From Zoroaster sp. YZ-2022 (taxonomy: Eukaryota; Echinodermata; Asteroidea; Forcipulatida; Zoroasteridae): a stretch of DNA of 64,000 bases. The notes under the pieces were generated by a model, which saw only the letters and a program-made list of their open reading frames with translations, ran no database searches and was not told the origin of the DNA. Below are positions 11,001 to 21,830 of the stretch, one piece after another (positions within the stretch are counted from its first letter, which is position 1; each line of letters begins with the position of its first letter). The translations under genes and the position numbers were made by a program. The DNA is taken from NCBI GenBank assembly GCA_029582265.1, contig CM055817.1:26468258-26532257 (forward strand), read 5' to 3'.

Positions 11001-14000
11001 GTCTCCCTCCTCCTGACCCCTGTAGTTACGCCTCTGTTTAGAGGGAATTCCTAGTGTCTCCCTCCTCCTACCCCCTGTAGTTATGCCCCTGTTTAGAGGG
11101 AATTCCTAGTGTCTCCCTCCTCATGCCACTTGTAGTTACGCCCCTGTTTAGATGGAATTCCTGGTGTCTCCCTCTTCCTGCCCCTTGTAGTCACGCCCCT
11201 GTTTAGAGGGAATTCCTAGTGTCTCCCTCCTCCTGCCCCCTGTAGTTATGCCCCTGTTTAGAGGGAATTCCTAGTGTCTCACTCCTCATGCCCCTGTAGT
11301 TACGCCCCCGTTTAGAGAATTCCTAGTGTCTCCCTCCTCCCACCCCTTGTAGTTACGCACCTGTTTAGATGGAATTCCTAGTGTCCCCCTCCTCATGCCG
11401 CATGTAGTTACGGCCCTGTTTATATGGAATTTCTAGTGTCTCCCTCCTCCTGCCCCATGTAGTTATGCCCCTGTTTAGAGGGAATTCTTAGTGTCTCCCT
11501 CATCCTGCCCCTTGTAGTTACGCCCCCTGTTTAGATGGAATTCCTAGTGTCTCCCTCCTCCCCCTGTCTCCTGTAGTCACGCCCCTGTTTAGATGGAATT
11601 CCTAGTGTCTCCTTCCTCCTGCCCCCTCTAGTTACGCCCCTGTTTAGTGGGAATTCCTAGTGTGTCCCTCAAACTGCCCCCTGTAGTTACGCCCCTGTTT
11701 AGAGGGAATTCCTAGTGTCTCCCTCTTCCTGCCCCTTGTAGTCACGCCCCTGTTTAGAGGGATTTCCTAGTGTCTCCCTCATCTTGCCCCTTGTAGTTAC
11801 GCCCCTGTTTAGAGGGAATTCCTAGTGTCTCCCTCCTCCTGCCCCCTGTAGTTACGCCCCTGTTTAGATGGAATTCCTAGTGTCTCCCTCCTCCTGCCCC
11901 CTGTAGTTACGCCCCTGTTTAGAGGGAATTCCTAGTGTCTCCCTCCTCCTGCCCCCTGTAGTTACGCCCCTGTTTAGATAGAATTTATAGTGTCTCCCTC
12001 CTCCTGCCCCCTGTAGTTACGCCCCTGTTTAAAGGGATTTCCTAGTGTCTCCCTCCTCCTGCCCCCTGTAGTTTCGCCCCTGTTTAGAGGGAATTCCTAG
12101 TGTCTCCCTCCTCATGCGCCTTGTAGTTACGCCCCTGTTTAGAGGATATTCCTAGTGTCTCCCTCCTCCTGACCCCTGTAGTTACGCCTCTGTTTAGAGG
12201 AAATTCCTAGTGTCTCCCTCCTCCTACCCCCTGTAGTTATGCCCCTGTTTAGAGGGAATTCCTAGTGTCTCCGTCCTCATGCCCCTTGTAGTTACGCCCC
12301 TGTTTAGATGGAATTCCTAGTGTCTCCCTCTTCCTGCCCCTTGTAGTCACGCCCCTGTTTAGAGGGAATTCCTAGTGTCTCCCTCCTCCTGCCCCCTGTA
12401 GTTATGCCCCTGTTTAGAGGGAATTCCTAGTGTCTCACTCCTCATGCCCCTGTTGTTACGCCCCCGTTTAGAGAATTCCTAGTGTCTCCCTCCTCCCGCC
12501 GCTTGTAGTTACGCACCTGTTTAGATGGAATTCCTAGTGTCCCCCTCCTCATGCCTCATGTAGTTACGGCCCTGTTTATATGGAATTTCTAGGGTCTCCC
12601 TCCTCCTGCCCCATGTAGTTACGCCCCTGTTTAGAGGGAATTCTTAGTGTCTCCCTCATCCTGCCCCTTGTAGTTACTCCCCCTGTTTAGGTGGAATTCC
12701 TAGTGTCTCCCTCCTCCCCCTGCCTCCTGTAGTCACGCCCCTGTTTAGATGGAATTCCTAGTGTCTCCTTCCTCCTGCCCCCTCTAGGTACGCCCCTGTT
12801 TAGTGGGAATTCCTAGTGTGTCCCTCAAACTGCCCCCTGTAGTTACGCCCCTGTTTAGAGGGAATTCCTAGTGTCTCCCTCTTCCTGCCCCTTGTAGTCA
12901 CGCCCCTGTTTAGAGGGAATTCCTAGTGTCTCCCTCCTCCTGCCCCCTGTAGTTACGCCCCTGTTTAGAGGGAATTCCTAGTGTCTCCCTCCTCCTGCCC
13001 CTGTAGTTCCACCCCTGTTTAGGGAATTCCTAGTGTCTCCCTCCTCCCGCCCCTTGTAGTTACGCCGCTGTTTAGATGGAATTCCTAGTGTCCCCCTCCT
13101 CATGCCTCCTGTAGTTACGCCCCTGTTTATATGGAATTTCTAGTGTCCCCCTCCTCCTGCCCCATGTAGTTACGCCCCCTGTTTAGATGGAATTCCTAGT
13201 GTCTCCCTCCTCCTGCCCGCTGTAGTTACGCCCCTGTTTAGAGGGAATTCCTAGTGTCTCCCTCAAACTGCCCCCTGTAGTTACGCCCCTGTTTAGACTG
13301 AATTCCTAGTGTCTCCCTCCTCCTGACCCTGTTGTTACGCCTCTGTTTAGAGGGAATTCCTAGTGTCTCCCTCCTCATGCCCCTTGTAGTTACGCCCCTG
13401 TTTAGAGGGAATTCCTAGTGTCTCCCTCATCATGCCCCGTGCAGTTACGCCTCTGTTTAGAGGGAATTCCTAGTGTCTCCCTCCTCATGCCCCTTGTAGT
13501 TACGCCCCTGTTTAGAGGGAATTCCTAGTGTCTCCCTCCTCCTGACCTCTGTAGTTACGTCCCTGTTTAGAGGGAATTCCTAATGGGTGTCGATGTGTTA
13601 TTTGAGTCGATAGTCAGAAACAAGCTTAAACTTGAGCTCAAGTGTTTGTTGGAACAAACACATGGTGTTTGGTTAACTTCCGTTTCAATGAAAAGATCAT
13701 TGATGTCGTCATAATAATAATTTTTTGAAAATGTCAGAATTTTGTTATTATAAAATTATATCAATTCCATCTTCAAAAGACATATAAATTTGGCGTTAGA
13801 ATATTTACCGTTTGAACTTTCTAATTTGGACTTATGGCTTCAACCATATAATAAGTGGGATGTCCAACATAATGGATGTTCATTTGACACAGAGCACAAT
13901 GATATATACATGAAATTAGCAATACAAAACATCGCAATGCAATATATAGCGGTAAATTAGATTGAACGTAGGCATCCAAATTATGATTTAATAACAGGGA

Positions 14001-17000
14001 TTATTTTGAGAGCCATAAATATGTGAAGATATTAGAATGTAGGCATATATCTTACAAAGGTCCTAGGGCACCAGGGGTGACTATTGTCTGTTTTTCAGTT
14101 GGATGGTAATGGAAAATGATAAATTATTCATAATTATTGTTCAATACCCCCAGGAACATCGATAACTGAAAATGTAATCTTTTTTAACCATGTTACGGGG
14201 AAAATAATTGCAATTCCTGCATGCAGGAGAGGGAAATAATTATGCCATCTCACAATCATTAACCTTGGCATTTTCAACTGAGTTTATCCTATATCCAAAC
14301 ACAGTTTGTCGCTTAGATGACAAAGTGACGAATCGGCTAAAATGTTGTTTCAGTGTTAATTATTCTCATCTGTTTACGCTCAGAAAATCATGTGTTTCAT
14401 TAAATAGTTGAACTTTAGTTTTCATTTTGTTTCAAAGCTGTAAAATTGTGTATTTTCTTTGTACAAGCTTTCAAACTTATTTGTCACGTCGTCGGATAGT
14501 AAAATATACGGTGCGTGCTTCATCTCCACACAAAGTGATCGTATTTGACACCCGATTAGTCATTTTCTGAGATACCATTGAATTTTGTGTGCCGCTTCGC
14601 GCCAAGAATGATCTTCACGCACACGTTTATATTTTTACCATGCACACACAATTATACATTGTATCCAAAATCGTACCCGCAGTGTGCTACTTTACACGTT
14701 GAAAACGTGTTTTTACCGTTGCGTTTTCACGAAGGGACAATCGTCAAAGCGTGTTCACGAAGGGACAATTGGGAAAGTTGCTTTGATTTGAGCGTTTTCT
14801 CGAAGGGATCATTGTCTTAAATTATTAATTACATTGTGACTTATCGTCCTGTACTTGAAAAGTTGAAACATTTTGGAAAGTTTGAAATCTGTTATTTCAC
14901 TTAGGGCACACGATTTATTAGTATGTTTCATCTTGAATGTGACATGATACGTTTAACATATAGGTGATACTTAAAGCTCGATGCTGTGTGTCCAAATTGT
15001 CCCTTGGTGAAAACGCAAATTTCTCGTTAGTACCCATTTTACCCTTGGTCAATTAGTGTTATTTAGACACTGTAATTTTGTGGGATTGTAGATTTCAATG
15101 AAGTAATTCCAAACGTCTAAAAAAATCACTCGGAAAAAATAATGTTTTTTTTCCCAATTGGCCCTTCGTGAAAACGGTGACGGAATGTACTAGTATGTGC
15201 ATATCATGTGTATCATATGAATCCCTAAATTGCGTGATGTGTATGTGCGTTGCAACCAAAGATCGGATAGCTAAGCAGGGCGATAATTAGATCTATTATG
15301 GGTCTACTTATACACAACACAACGCCAGAATAAAATACTACGCAAACCCATGGTGAACTCCATTCCGAGGACGCTACTAATGAATAATTCATAAACTTCC
15401 ACTAAACTGATAAATCTGTGTATGCAGGGCTCGTGTGTATTTTTTTTAAAGGTGATACCATAATGCATCACTTACCTATTGTGTTAAATAGTAACATTTC
15501 TCTACCAAATCGGTAAAAAAATAAAAACATAAGACCACATAACGGACTGGTAAATGCCACCGTGGTGTCGCCAGTCACGTGCACGGTCTTTTTTCCCTGT
15601 GCGTTGTATTCCAAGTTGCATCTTGGGAGGCGAGTAAAGGATAACCATTGCAAAATTATACTATCAAGTGGTTTCGACGCGCATTGGTCAATGCTATGTT
15701 TTAGATATATTTCATTGGATTCAGTGTTACCGCATTTTGACATAAATTATGTACACAAAATATGGACAGCATTGAAATAAACATCAATTAACACAACAAA
15801 TGAAGGGAAACTCTCAAAAGGCTTAAAACCAAACCGTTGTTTGTATATGAAAGTATTTAGTTTCTTCTTTCGAATAGTGAAAGTGCAATATATTTAGTAT
15901 AACCAATTATGTCATTGTAATAAGGCTTGCTGGCGTATCAAGCTTGCGCTACCTGTCAGCATAATTTGATGCATGAGTTTATCAATGTTTCTTTCCACCG
16001 TCAAGTCTCATTGTCGGCGCGGTAATGTTCGTTATCATATAAAACAGGCTAATGGATTCTGCTACAAAGACTACTTACTAATTCATTGCTGCCATGAGGA
16101 ATTTGACGAGGATAGCAGTGCATCGGGGTTACGGCGTAATTAAACAACACGAGCAAAGTGCTGAATAGAGATTGTTGTGGCAGCCGTTTTATAATTTATT
16201 TCTTTATTTTTATTTTATGGGCACTTTAATGTTTTCCTGATGAATTGGTCTTGCGTCAATTTAATGTTATGATGGCAATCACATTGCGCCATGTGTTACA
16301 ACATAAGTACCTTTCAAAAGAAAATGCCGAAAGTAGGCCCTATATTAATTATATATTTGTTTCTCTTTAGGAATTAGTTGTTTTAGGGAATATTATCGTC
16401 GCATTTTTCTCATAGTGACGAATCGGAAAAAGGTGCGTTACGAGTAAATCATGCTTAGTTTTTTGCTTTATTTTTTTCCAAAAAACACATTTCGTTTTAT
16501 CATCCAAGTGTTAGTAAGTACCTGGTTGGTAATTTACTGTGTTTACTTTGTTTAAAATGTTGATTTTCTATGTGTAACGATGGCTTGAACTTATTCGTCA
16601 CTATGAAAACAAATTAATGTGGTTGCCTATTCGTCACTTTAGCGCACGCATAGCGTATAGACCTATACTTATTCGTCACTATGTAAAAAACAAAAAAGCT
16701 TATTCTCCACCCATGTGTTTGTACATGTTTGTATGTGTACATACTCTATAAGGCCAATATTACCAATAATTATCGACAAGCGAATACACTGCGTAACGAT
16801 GTAATTACCTTAAGACGTAAATACCTTAGATCCATGGTTTTTCTTTGTCTTACATTGCAAAACAAGCTAAAAACATGATATTTTCTACAGTCTGTAGTCT
16901 GTCCGTGGTTATAGCTGGTACCAGCCGTCCGCGCACTGTAATATTGTATGCGTACAAAGATACAGTGGTTACCAACCGGTTAAACGGATTCGTCACTATG

Positions 17001-19410
17001 AAAAAAACGTATTTGATTTCTTTGCTTATTCGCCGCATATGGGATCTATGTAAGTCTAAAACCAGGCAGAATTATGGTTTAAAACCTTCACAGATGAAAT
17101 GAGACACTCATAGAACCCCAGAACTGTAAAATCCCAGATTTCACACAAAAAATGCCGATTCGTCAGAGTAGACGTTCAACAGGGCATGGAATCGGTGTCC
17201 CATGCCTCAAAACAATTAACAAATCGGCGCTATTACACTCACTGGCCAACAGTATTGCAACATGCTCAAAATAGCACTTTACAAGTAACAGGTGAGATGA
17301 TCATTTAATCTGATTTCATCGATCGTGTATTACATAATTTCCGAGCAAAAACAGTAAAAAAGTACATTGACTTCAAAACACAGGCACTTTCAAGAAGTCT
17401 TAAGTAGTGTAAATAAAATAAAATAAATTATTGTAACACAGTTCTCCAAACTGAACTTTGGGGATGTTGCAATACTTATGGCCAATGAGTATACAAGTGT
17501 TGTCTTAGACATAAGTGAACTAAATCAAATGAACATTGATACAAAGAACAACAACTACAACACCGAAATGAAATAATAATTGGGAATTGTATTTTTGTTC
17601 TTCGGAAGCTGACTTATCACTTGTGAATGTACTGTGTACGCGCACTGTTTCTTCAGAGATCATCAGCTTGCAGAGGTACATGCGTGCGTAGTACTGTTAC
17701 ATAAGCATACGCCAAAACACGATACTCACTTAAAACCCTTTTACTACTTCAAGGATTCATATCAGTCAAAATGTTGATATACTCGCCAGGGTATATTTAT
17801 TGCACTCAAAGGTCGAACACTCTCAAGCCTTACGTGTAGTAAGTACATTTTACAGGTCAAAATGAGTTGACTGTTTTTGACTGGTAAAGGCATTGTCTGG
17901 TATTGTTGAGGGTCGTCAAAATGACAGTAAAAACAGTCAAAAAATAATGTCCCTGTGTGCACATTTGGGTCATCAGTCAAAACAGGCAGTTGGCTGATTT
18001 TGACCACAATAGCTACTTCCCACTAAAGTTCAGCTAACTTAGGAGGGTTAAAGCAAATTAGCCCTTCATAAGTCACATGTTGTATTTTTACCGCTAGAGG
18101 GCCACTGTGTGTACAGAGCGGATAATACGATATATTCAATTGTGCAGGTGGAATGAAAAACTAATATACACTATAGGGGAACCCACATAGCTATGGAAAG
18201 CTAATGTTCATGTCGGCAGGGATTGGTTCAACCTAGAATCACTGAAATGGATGTTTACCCAGGTACCACTACGCTACCCTGACTACTCACAACTTGCATG
18301 AGCTGTTGAGGGCATATGTTTTAAATCTCTGTTCATCTATAGGCCTATGGCAGCGACTTTGTCTTGCGTGCTGGCGTGTTTTGCAGTTGACATGCCCGTG
18401 TTTGCAATATCTCCAGCGATCATTGGTTCGCAGAAGAACACACACGCGTAGTATCATAACTCATTGGACGACAAAATAATTGCCTATTATGAAGACACTG
18501 GGTGCAAATTACAAACAAAGAATAACTTACCAAACTAACTACTCAAACGTTCTGAGAATGTTTAATCTAAATGTTGGTACATTTTCAATTTGATAAAAAA
18601 AGATCATCATAATGATAATTGTAATCCACTATAAATGCTATTTATTTGGTCTGTCTCATTTCTTTAGGCCAGAAACTCCAAGGGTTGATTCTTCATCGAA
18701 CCTTTGGACCAATGGATCGTGACGTCATAAAATGCGATACTGCTAATGTCAGTAGCGAGGAGTATGAAATTGGTGGTAGCCAGAGGTTTGTGAAGATGGT
18801 TGCCGCTCCAGACGTAGTTGGACATGCATGCGCAGTGTATGCACCTGTTGAGTCCTATCTAGTTATTGGGGATTTCAGTGGGAATTGCATCTCTGACCCG
18901 GATACATGTGAGTCTCAGAGTGTGACGTGGTCTATTTGGCTTAAGATCAACACGTCATCGGTCTCCACTGGTAAAAAAACGGAGTATTTCCTAAGCTCTG
19001 GGGGACATACCAACAAGGCAAGGGGTGTTGCCTTTTTGTATCAAGAAGACATGTTCTGGTATGATGTACGCACCGGAAATAATCATATAACTCATAAATA
19101 TCGCACCTCTAAGATACCGACAAACGAATGGTTTCATTTGACCTTAACGGTGAATGCCACCAGTGGCACTACACAGTTATTTGTCAATGGTACAATGGTG
19201 GCAAGTAATAAAACCATTACTGAGTCTGGAACGGGTTCAGATGGTTGCACTAAGCTGTACATAGGCATTGCCAACAAATGTAATGAGGGGATTTTACCTA
19301 GTGAGTATGGTGGGGCTGCTGCGTATAGCGATCTGATGGTGTTTGACGGTCTCCTGAATAACAAACAAATACTCAGTATTCATCAAGGGGATTTCTGGAT
19401 ACAAAACTGA
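5738..19410 (+). CDS. gene 2: secreted Cys-module + LamG-like protein (three exons)
   Basis: Model: join 5738-5801, 7090-7299, 18668-19410. The sum is 1017 nt, i.e. 338 residues plus stop, and every junction keeps frame (phases 1 and 1). Residues 1-18 or so are a signal peptide (MAFFVGMLIVVSLFVHA). Residues 22-92 are a module with Cys 25, 49, 51, 65 and 91 that I cannot name. Residues 93-338 are a LamG-like jelly roll with VTWSIWLK, WFHLTLTVN, TTQLFVNGT and YSDLMVFDG. The protein is probably secreted and may bind glycans (family knowledge); its ligand is unknown. Intron 2 is about 11.4 kb and holds the minisatellite. An unseen exon within it cannot be excluded, but the phase match and the identical order in gene 3 support direct splicing. 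Confidence 0.65.
5842..6063. mobile_element. TTAA-flanked MITE (piggyBac-like), 222 bp
   Basis: TTAA at both ends (5842-5845, 6060-6063). The terminal inverted repeats are GACTGTTTGCGGTGACACC on the left and the complement of GGTGTGACCGCAAACAGTG on the right. A duplicate lies at 23134-23355 and a partial relative at 56800-56965. The interior contains ACTGATCGAAACGTCGA. No coding capacity. Confidence 0.75.
6156..6799. repeat. five-copy 121-bp palindromic tandem array
   Basis: GTTTTAGAGTGCATATGCAA recurs at 6181, 6302, 6423 and 6544 (with a variant at 6665), an exact 121-bp period. Every unit contains GAAGTGCTGAATATAGCACC and its reverse complement, plus AAGTGCTAATTTTAGCACTT hairpins. Outer ends read ACATTCTAAAA and TTTAGAGTGT, suggesting a MITE with CACTCTAAAA ends that expanded in place. 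It is inside intron 1 of gene 2. Confidence 0.85.
7090..7299 (+). CDS. gene 2 exon 2: five-Cys module
   Basis: Acceptor TTTATTTAG (7081-7089), donor G|GTAAGTGA (7300). It is 210 nt with phase 1 at both ends, so a symmetric exon. Motifs are MICSIGREPDPN, YRWLIPVEDPCQC, HTPCRHFNVTYYDSFLIS and IRKWLQC. Four copies in the window differ at only a few residues. I recognise no named family. Confidence 0.8.
7712..7971. mobile_element. Tc1/mariner-type MITE, about 260 bp
   Basis: TA target duplication at 7710-7711 and 7972-7973. The terminal repeat is CACCCACTGGCCAAAAGTAT and its complement at the right end ATACTTATGGCCAGTGAGTG. The CACTGGCCAAAAGTATTG end is typical of Tc1-like elements. No transposase. 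Relatives lie at 17236-17491 and 24986-25243. Confidence 0.85.
7973..8089. repeat. triplet microsatellite, mainly (GTT)n
   Basis: About 117 bp, starting as ATT repeats, then a long pure GTT run, ending in ATT. It abuts the right end of the Tc1-type MITE. The equivalent array in unit 2 (25245-25518) is almost all ATT. Confidence 0.95.
8090..10122. other. intron 2 of gene 2, proximal part, no gene seen
   Basis: Collinear with 25519-27539 in unit 2 with only small indels, and recognisably related to 50450-50630 after gene 5's exon 2. Short ORFs are not preserved as coding sequence. A C10 run lies near 9656. A duplicated pair of segments (GGAATAA..ACTTCTATGAAATTGCTGTA type) occurs around 9441 and 9620. 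Confidence 0.4.
10123..13582. repeat. 55-bp C-rich minisatellite, about 63 copies
   Basis: The unit reads TTTAGAGGGAATTCCTAGTG, TCTCCCTCCTCCTGCCCCCT, GTAGTTACGCCCCTG, with an EcoRI site in most copies. Variant units recur at 1155-bp spacing: CTCATGCCCCTGTAGTT at 11286 versus 12441, and CTCAAACTGCCCC at 11668 versus 12823. That points to a higher-order repeat of 21 units. The complementary strand is G-rich (GGGGGCAGGAGGAGGGAG). It sits inside intron 2 of gene 2. Confidence 0.95.
13583..15262. other. 1.68-kb block present only in unit 1
   Basis: In unit 2 the minisatellite passes directly into GGAGAGCTAAGCAGGGCGAT (29066). In unit 1 that same sequence is reached only at about 15263. The block carries several copies of TTTTCACGAAGGGACAATT in both orientations (about 14721, 14751, 14792, 14997 and 15153). 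No convincing gene: ORFs 14208-14411 and 14578-14820 look random. No clear terminal repeats were found, so either an insertion in unit 1 or a deletion in unit 2 is possible. Confidence 0.6.
15263..17235. other. intron 2 of gene 2, distal part, no gene seen
   Basis: Collinear with 29067-30500 and 32128-32430 in unit 2. From about 16411 to 17000 it repeats ATTCGTCACTATG or its complement at least five times. After about 16953 the units diverge. I see no exon. Confidence 0.4.
17236..17491. mobile_element. Tc1/mariner-type MITE, unit-1-specific copy
   Basis: The ends are CACTCACTGGCCAACAGTAT and ATACTTATGGCCAATGAGTA, with TA flanks. Its interior is near identical to 7712-7971. It is missing from the corresponding part of unit 2. 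Confidence 0.8.
17492..18667. other. region upstream of the gene 2 LamG exon
   Basis: No gene seen. The part from about 17720 is shared with 33490-34424. It contains several GTCAAAA/TTTTGAC inverted motifs (17762-18005). The stretch 18290-18640 precedes all three LamG exons and is the most likely position of the unit boundary. Confidence 0.4.
18668..19410 (+). CDS. gene 2 exon 3: LamG-like domain
   Basis: Acceptor TTTCTTTAG ends at 18667; phase 1 entry; stop TGA 19408-19410. 743 nt, two codons shorter than the gene 1 exon because of small indels near the TNPC/NKC loop. Six Cys are retained. Frame intact. Confidence 0.75.
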
Positions 19411-20181
19411 ATTTGGATACTTTGGGGGTTATTCTCATAATATTGAAGTGCCACTATTCATCATAATACCATCAACCATAAGGTCAGGTAGGACCAATCG
19501 TTTGTACAGGAAACAATAATAATAACTATTGTTATTTTACTTTAAAATTAAGATAGGTTCAGTGTGTAAAGTTTATCAGTAATATTTAATTAATGCATTT
19601 TTATTTGTAGTTATTTTTGAGCAATTTGTTTACGGAGTCTTCTGGTTGTCCCCACTCTGTGCGCACAAGACCTCTATCAGTGAAAACAAATCCAATTTCA
19701 GAGACTATGGAAATCCGTGTACATAAATAATACATGCAATAGTGTATTGCGTTTGGCGTATTTTTGCAGCTTATGTAGGTATCCGCAGCATGTCTCCAGC
19801 AATCCATTGGTAAAGAACATAATAATTTTATTTAATATAAGTTATCTGTGCATCGATCATGTCAGATGTACACGTTTACGCAGTAGCATGATATACACGC
19901 ATTAATATACACACAACACTCACTTGGCGCCAAAATAGCTATCGTCATGACACTGGTTGCAATTTTACCGCTAGAGGGCTCCAATATATATATAGATAGC
20001 ACAATGTTAACTTTGTTGTGTAAATAATACTTTTGTAAATTGTAATGTATTGCGACATTGAATTCAATATGTATATTATATATGTCAAGCGACATTCAAT
20101 TAAATGTGTATAGTGTTCTAATTATTATGTTCTTGAGTTATTTCGTTTACACAATGTAATGATCTCTTTTTGGGAAAAGTG
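19411..20181. other. 3' flank of gene 2, no gene seen
   Basis: Starts as in unit 1. The middle (about 19738-20180) differs from unit 1. No canonical polyadenylation signal was found close to the stop. Confidence 0.35.
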
Positions 20182-20311
20182 ATGGCTCTGAGAAAAGCCG
20201 GATGGTTTGTTCTCAACGTTTCGACTAGTCTGCTCTAGTCATCATCATTGTCATCTAGAGCAGACTAGTCGAAACGTTGAGAACAAACCAACCGGCTCCT
20301 TTCAGAGCCAT
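20182..20311. repeat. foldback element, about 57-base imperfect arms
   Basis: Runs from ATGGCTCTGAGAAAAGCCGG to the complementary CCGGCTCCTTTCAGAGCCAT around a TCATCATCATTGTCAT loop. This is the fuller version of 2969-3070. Confidence 0.85.
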
Positions 20312-20414
20312 AATGTTTTTTCCAAAAAGGATCATTATATGGTGTACCTAAAAGAACTCAAGAACATCTCCACCATGCAAAGCCACAAATCCTACGTTAT
20401 AATTATAACAAGCA

Positions 20415-20557
20415 GCTTCATTGAAGGAACAGTATCGTCAAAATCAGAGCAAACTTTCGTCAGAGTATGACTCGGTTTCCTAGTTTTAGATGAGCTCAGT
20501 CATTGAGTTCATCTAAAACTAGGACACCAATTCCATGCCTATCATATCAATGTATTT
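20415..20557. repeat. R1 inverted-repeat MITE, unit 2 copy
   Basis: Palindrome CCTAGTTTTAGATGA..TCATCTAAAACTAGG at 20479-20523, same flanks as 3194-3335. Confidence 0.6.
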
Positions 20558-21830
20558 TACTCTAACCAAATCTGGTAGTATCACTAAAAAGTGACAACTC
20601 AGGTGGACGAATAGTTAAGAAAAGTGCAATCGTTTAATGCATTCTGGAGATATAACACAAAATTAAAACAATAATAATAATACCATATGGGTCATTGATC
20701 CCCCCCCCGCCTCACCCCAAGGCCTAATATGGTTAGGTACAATCGTGTGAAAGTTTCAGATTATTGCACTCTGTCGTTAATGAGAAAGTACTAAATTGCT
20801 TTTAAAACAATTTATTATCATGTATAATGTTCTCGAACGTTCAGTCAATAAAATATTATAACTGTGTAAGCAATAAACTATTTAATCTCAGCAATACACT
20901 TGTAACCGATTGTTTAATGAATTAGTATCTAGAAAATGAATTATTTGTATTTTGTTGACTGTGGAATATCAGTTTATTGTTTATTGTAGAGAATACAAAT
21001 TAAAAGTTGACAAAAATAAACAAACATTAACTGTCAACTCATTTAATGTAAACAATTCCCAAAATTGTTAAACTGACTTTTTTGTTTGGAGTACATCCCA
21101 AGCACCTTGAAACTCTTAGTTTATTGTCATTTGATTGTATTTTTCACAAATGTTTACTCTACTTGCAAAGCTCCTAGAGATCACGTTGAAATTCTCTTTC
21201 ACTTTTACTAACTATTCTTTGGCACCATCTTACGCAAAAATCAACCGTTTATTTCGAACATGTCCAATTGAATTACCACTGTTTTGCAAAACATACTAGA
21301 TTTGTTGATACTATAAGACATTTAATAAGTGTTTTTCGGTTTGTTGTCAACTTTCAAACTCTGAACTAGACAACATTGAGTCATGTGACCACTTCCAATG
21401 CATTATGGGAATAAAAGATGGCCGCAATTACATTCAAATTGTATATAAATCAATTCGTTTTGATACAACATTCAGTAATAATGTGACCCCAAATTTTGCT
21501 GGTTATAGCGCCCTCTACCGGGATCTATGTGACGTCACAGTGTTGCATGTACTGAAAACAACCGTTATGGCCAATGGATACAAATTAAGGAAGTTATCGG
21601 AAAATACTATTTTTTAGCTAAAATTTGGGAAAAAATATGTAGCGCGCCCTTTCGGTGACCTGTGGAAGTTGTTATGACCTTTCGTTAGATCATGCCAAAC
21701 TGAGCAAACCTTCAAAGTTTCATGAACATCTGCTGAAGAATACAGAAAATACGGAGTGGGACACAATAAACACTCGCCCCCTCACTGTCAGGTCTGAGAA
21801 CGACAAATGACCGCACGACAAAACTGATTA
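20558..21830. other. intergenic spacer of unit 2, no gene seen
   Basis: Matches 3336-4524. A segment of about 115 bp around 21085-21205 (CATCCCAAGCACCTTGAAAC) has no counterpart in unit 1. Confidence 0.35.

Larger units (their letters stand above)
1347..18240 (+). repeat. tandem duplication unit 1 (about 16.9 kb)
   Basis: The order LamG exon, foldback repeat, LINE fragment, signal exon, TTAA MITE, 121-bp array, Cys exon, Tc1-type MITE, triplet array, 55-bp minisatellite is repeated almost base for base in unit 2. Comparable points are 16,964 bp apart (LamG exons) and 17,292 bp apart (signal exons). Insertions special to this unit are a 1.68-kb block at 13583-15262 and a second Tc1-type MITE at 17236-17491. 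Confidence 0.85.

Noticed and set aside
10123..13582. CRISPR-like appearance of the 55-bp array
   Set aside because: There are no unique spacers; the whole unit is repeated, and the setting is an animal intron.
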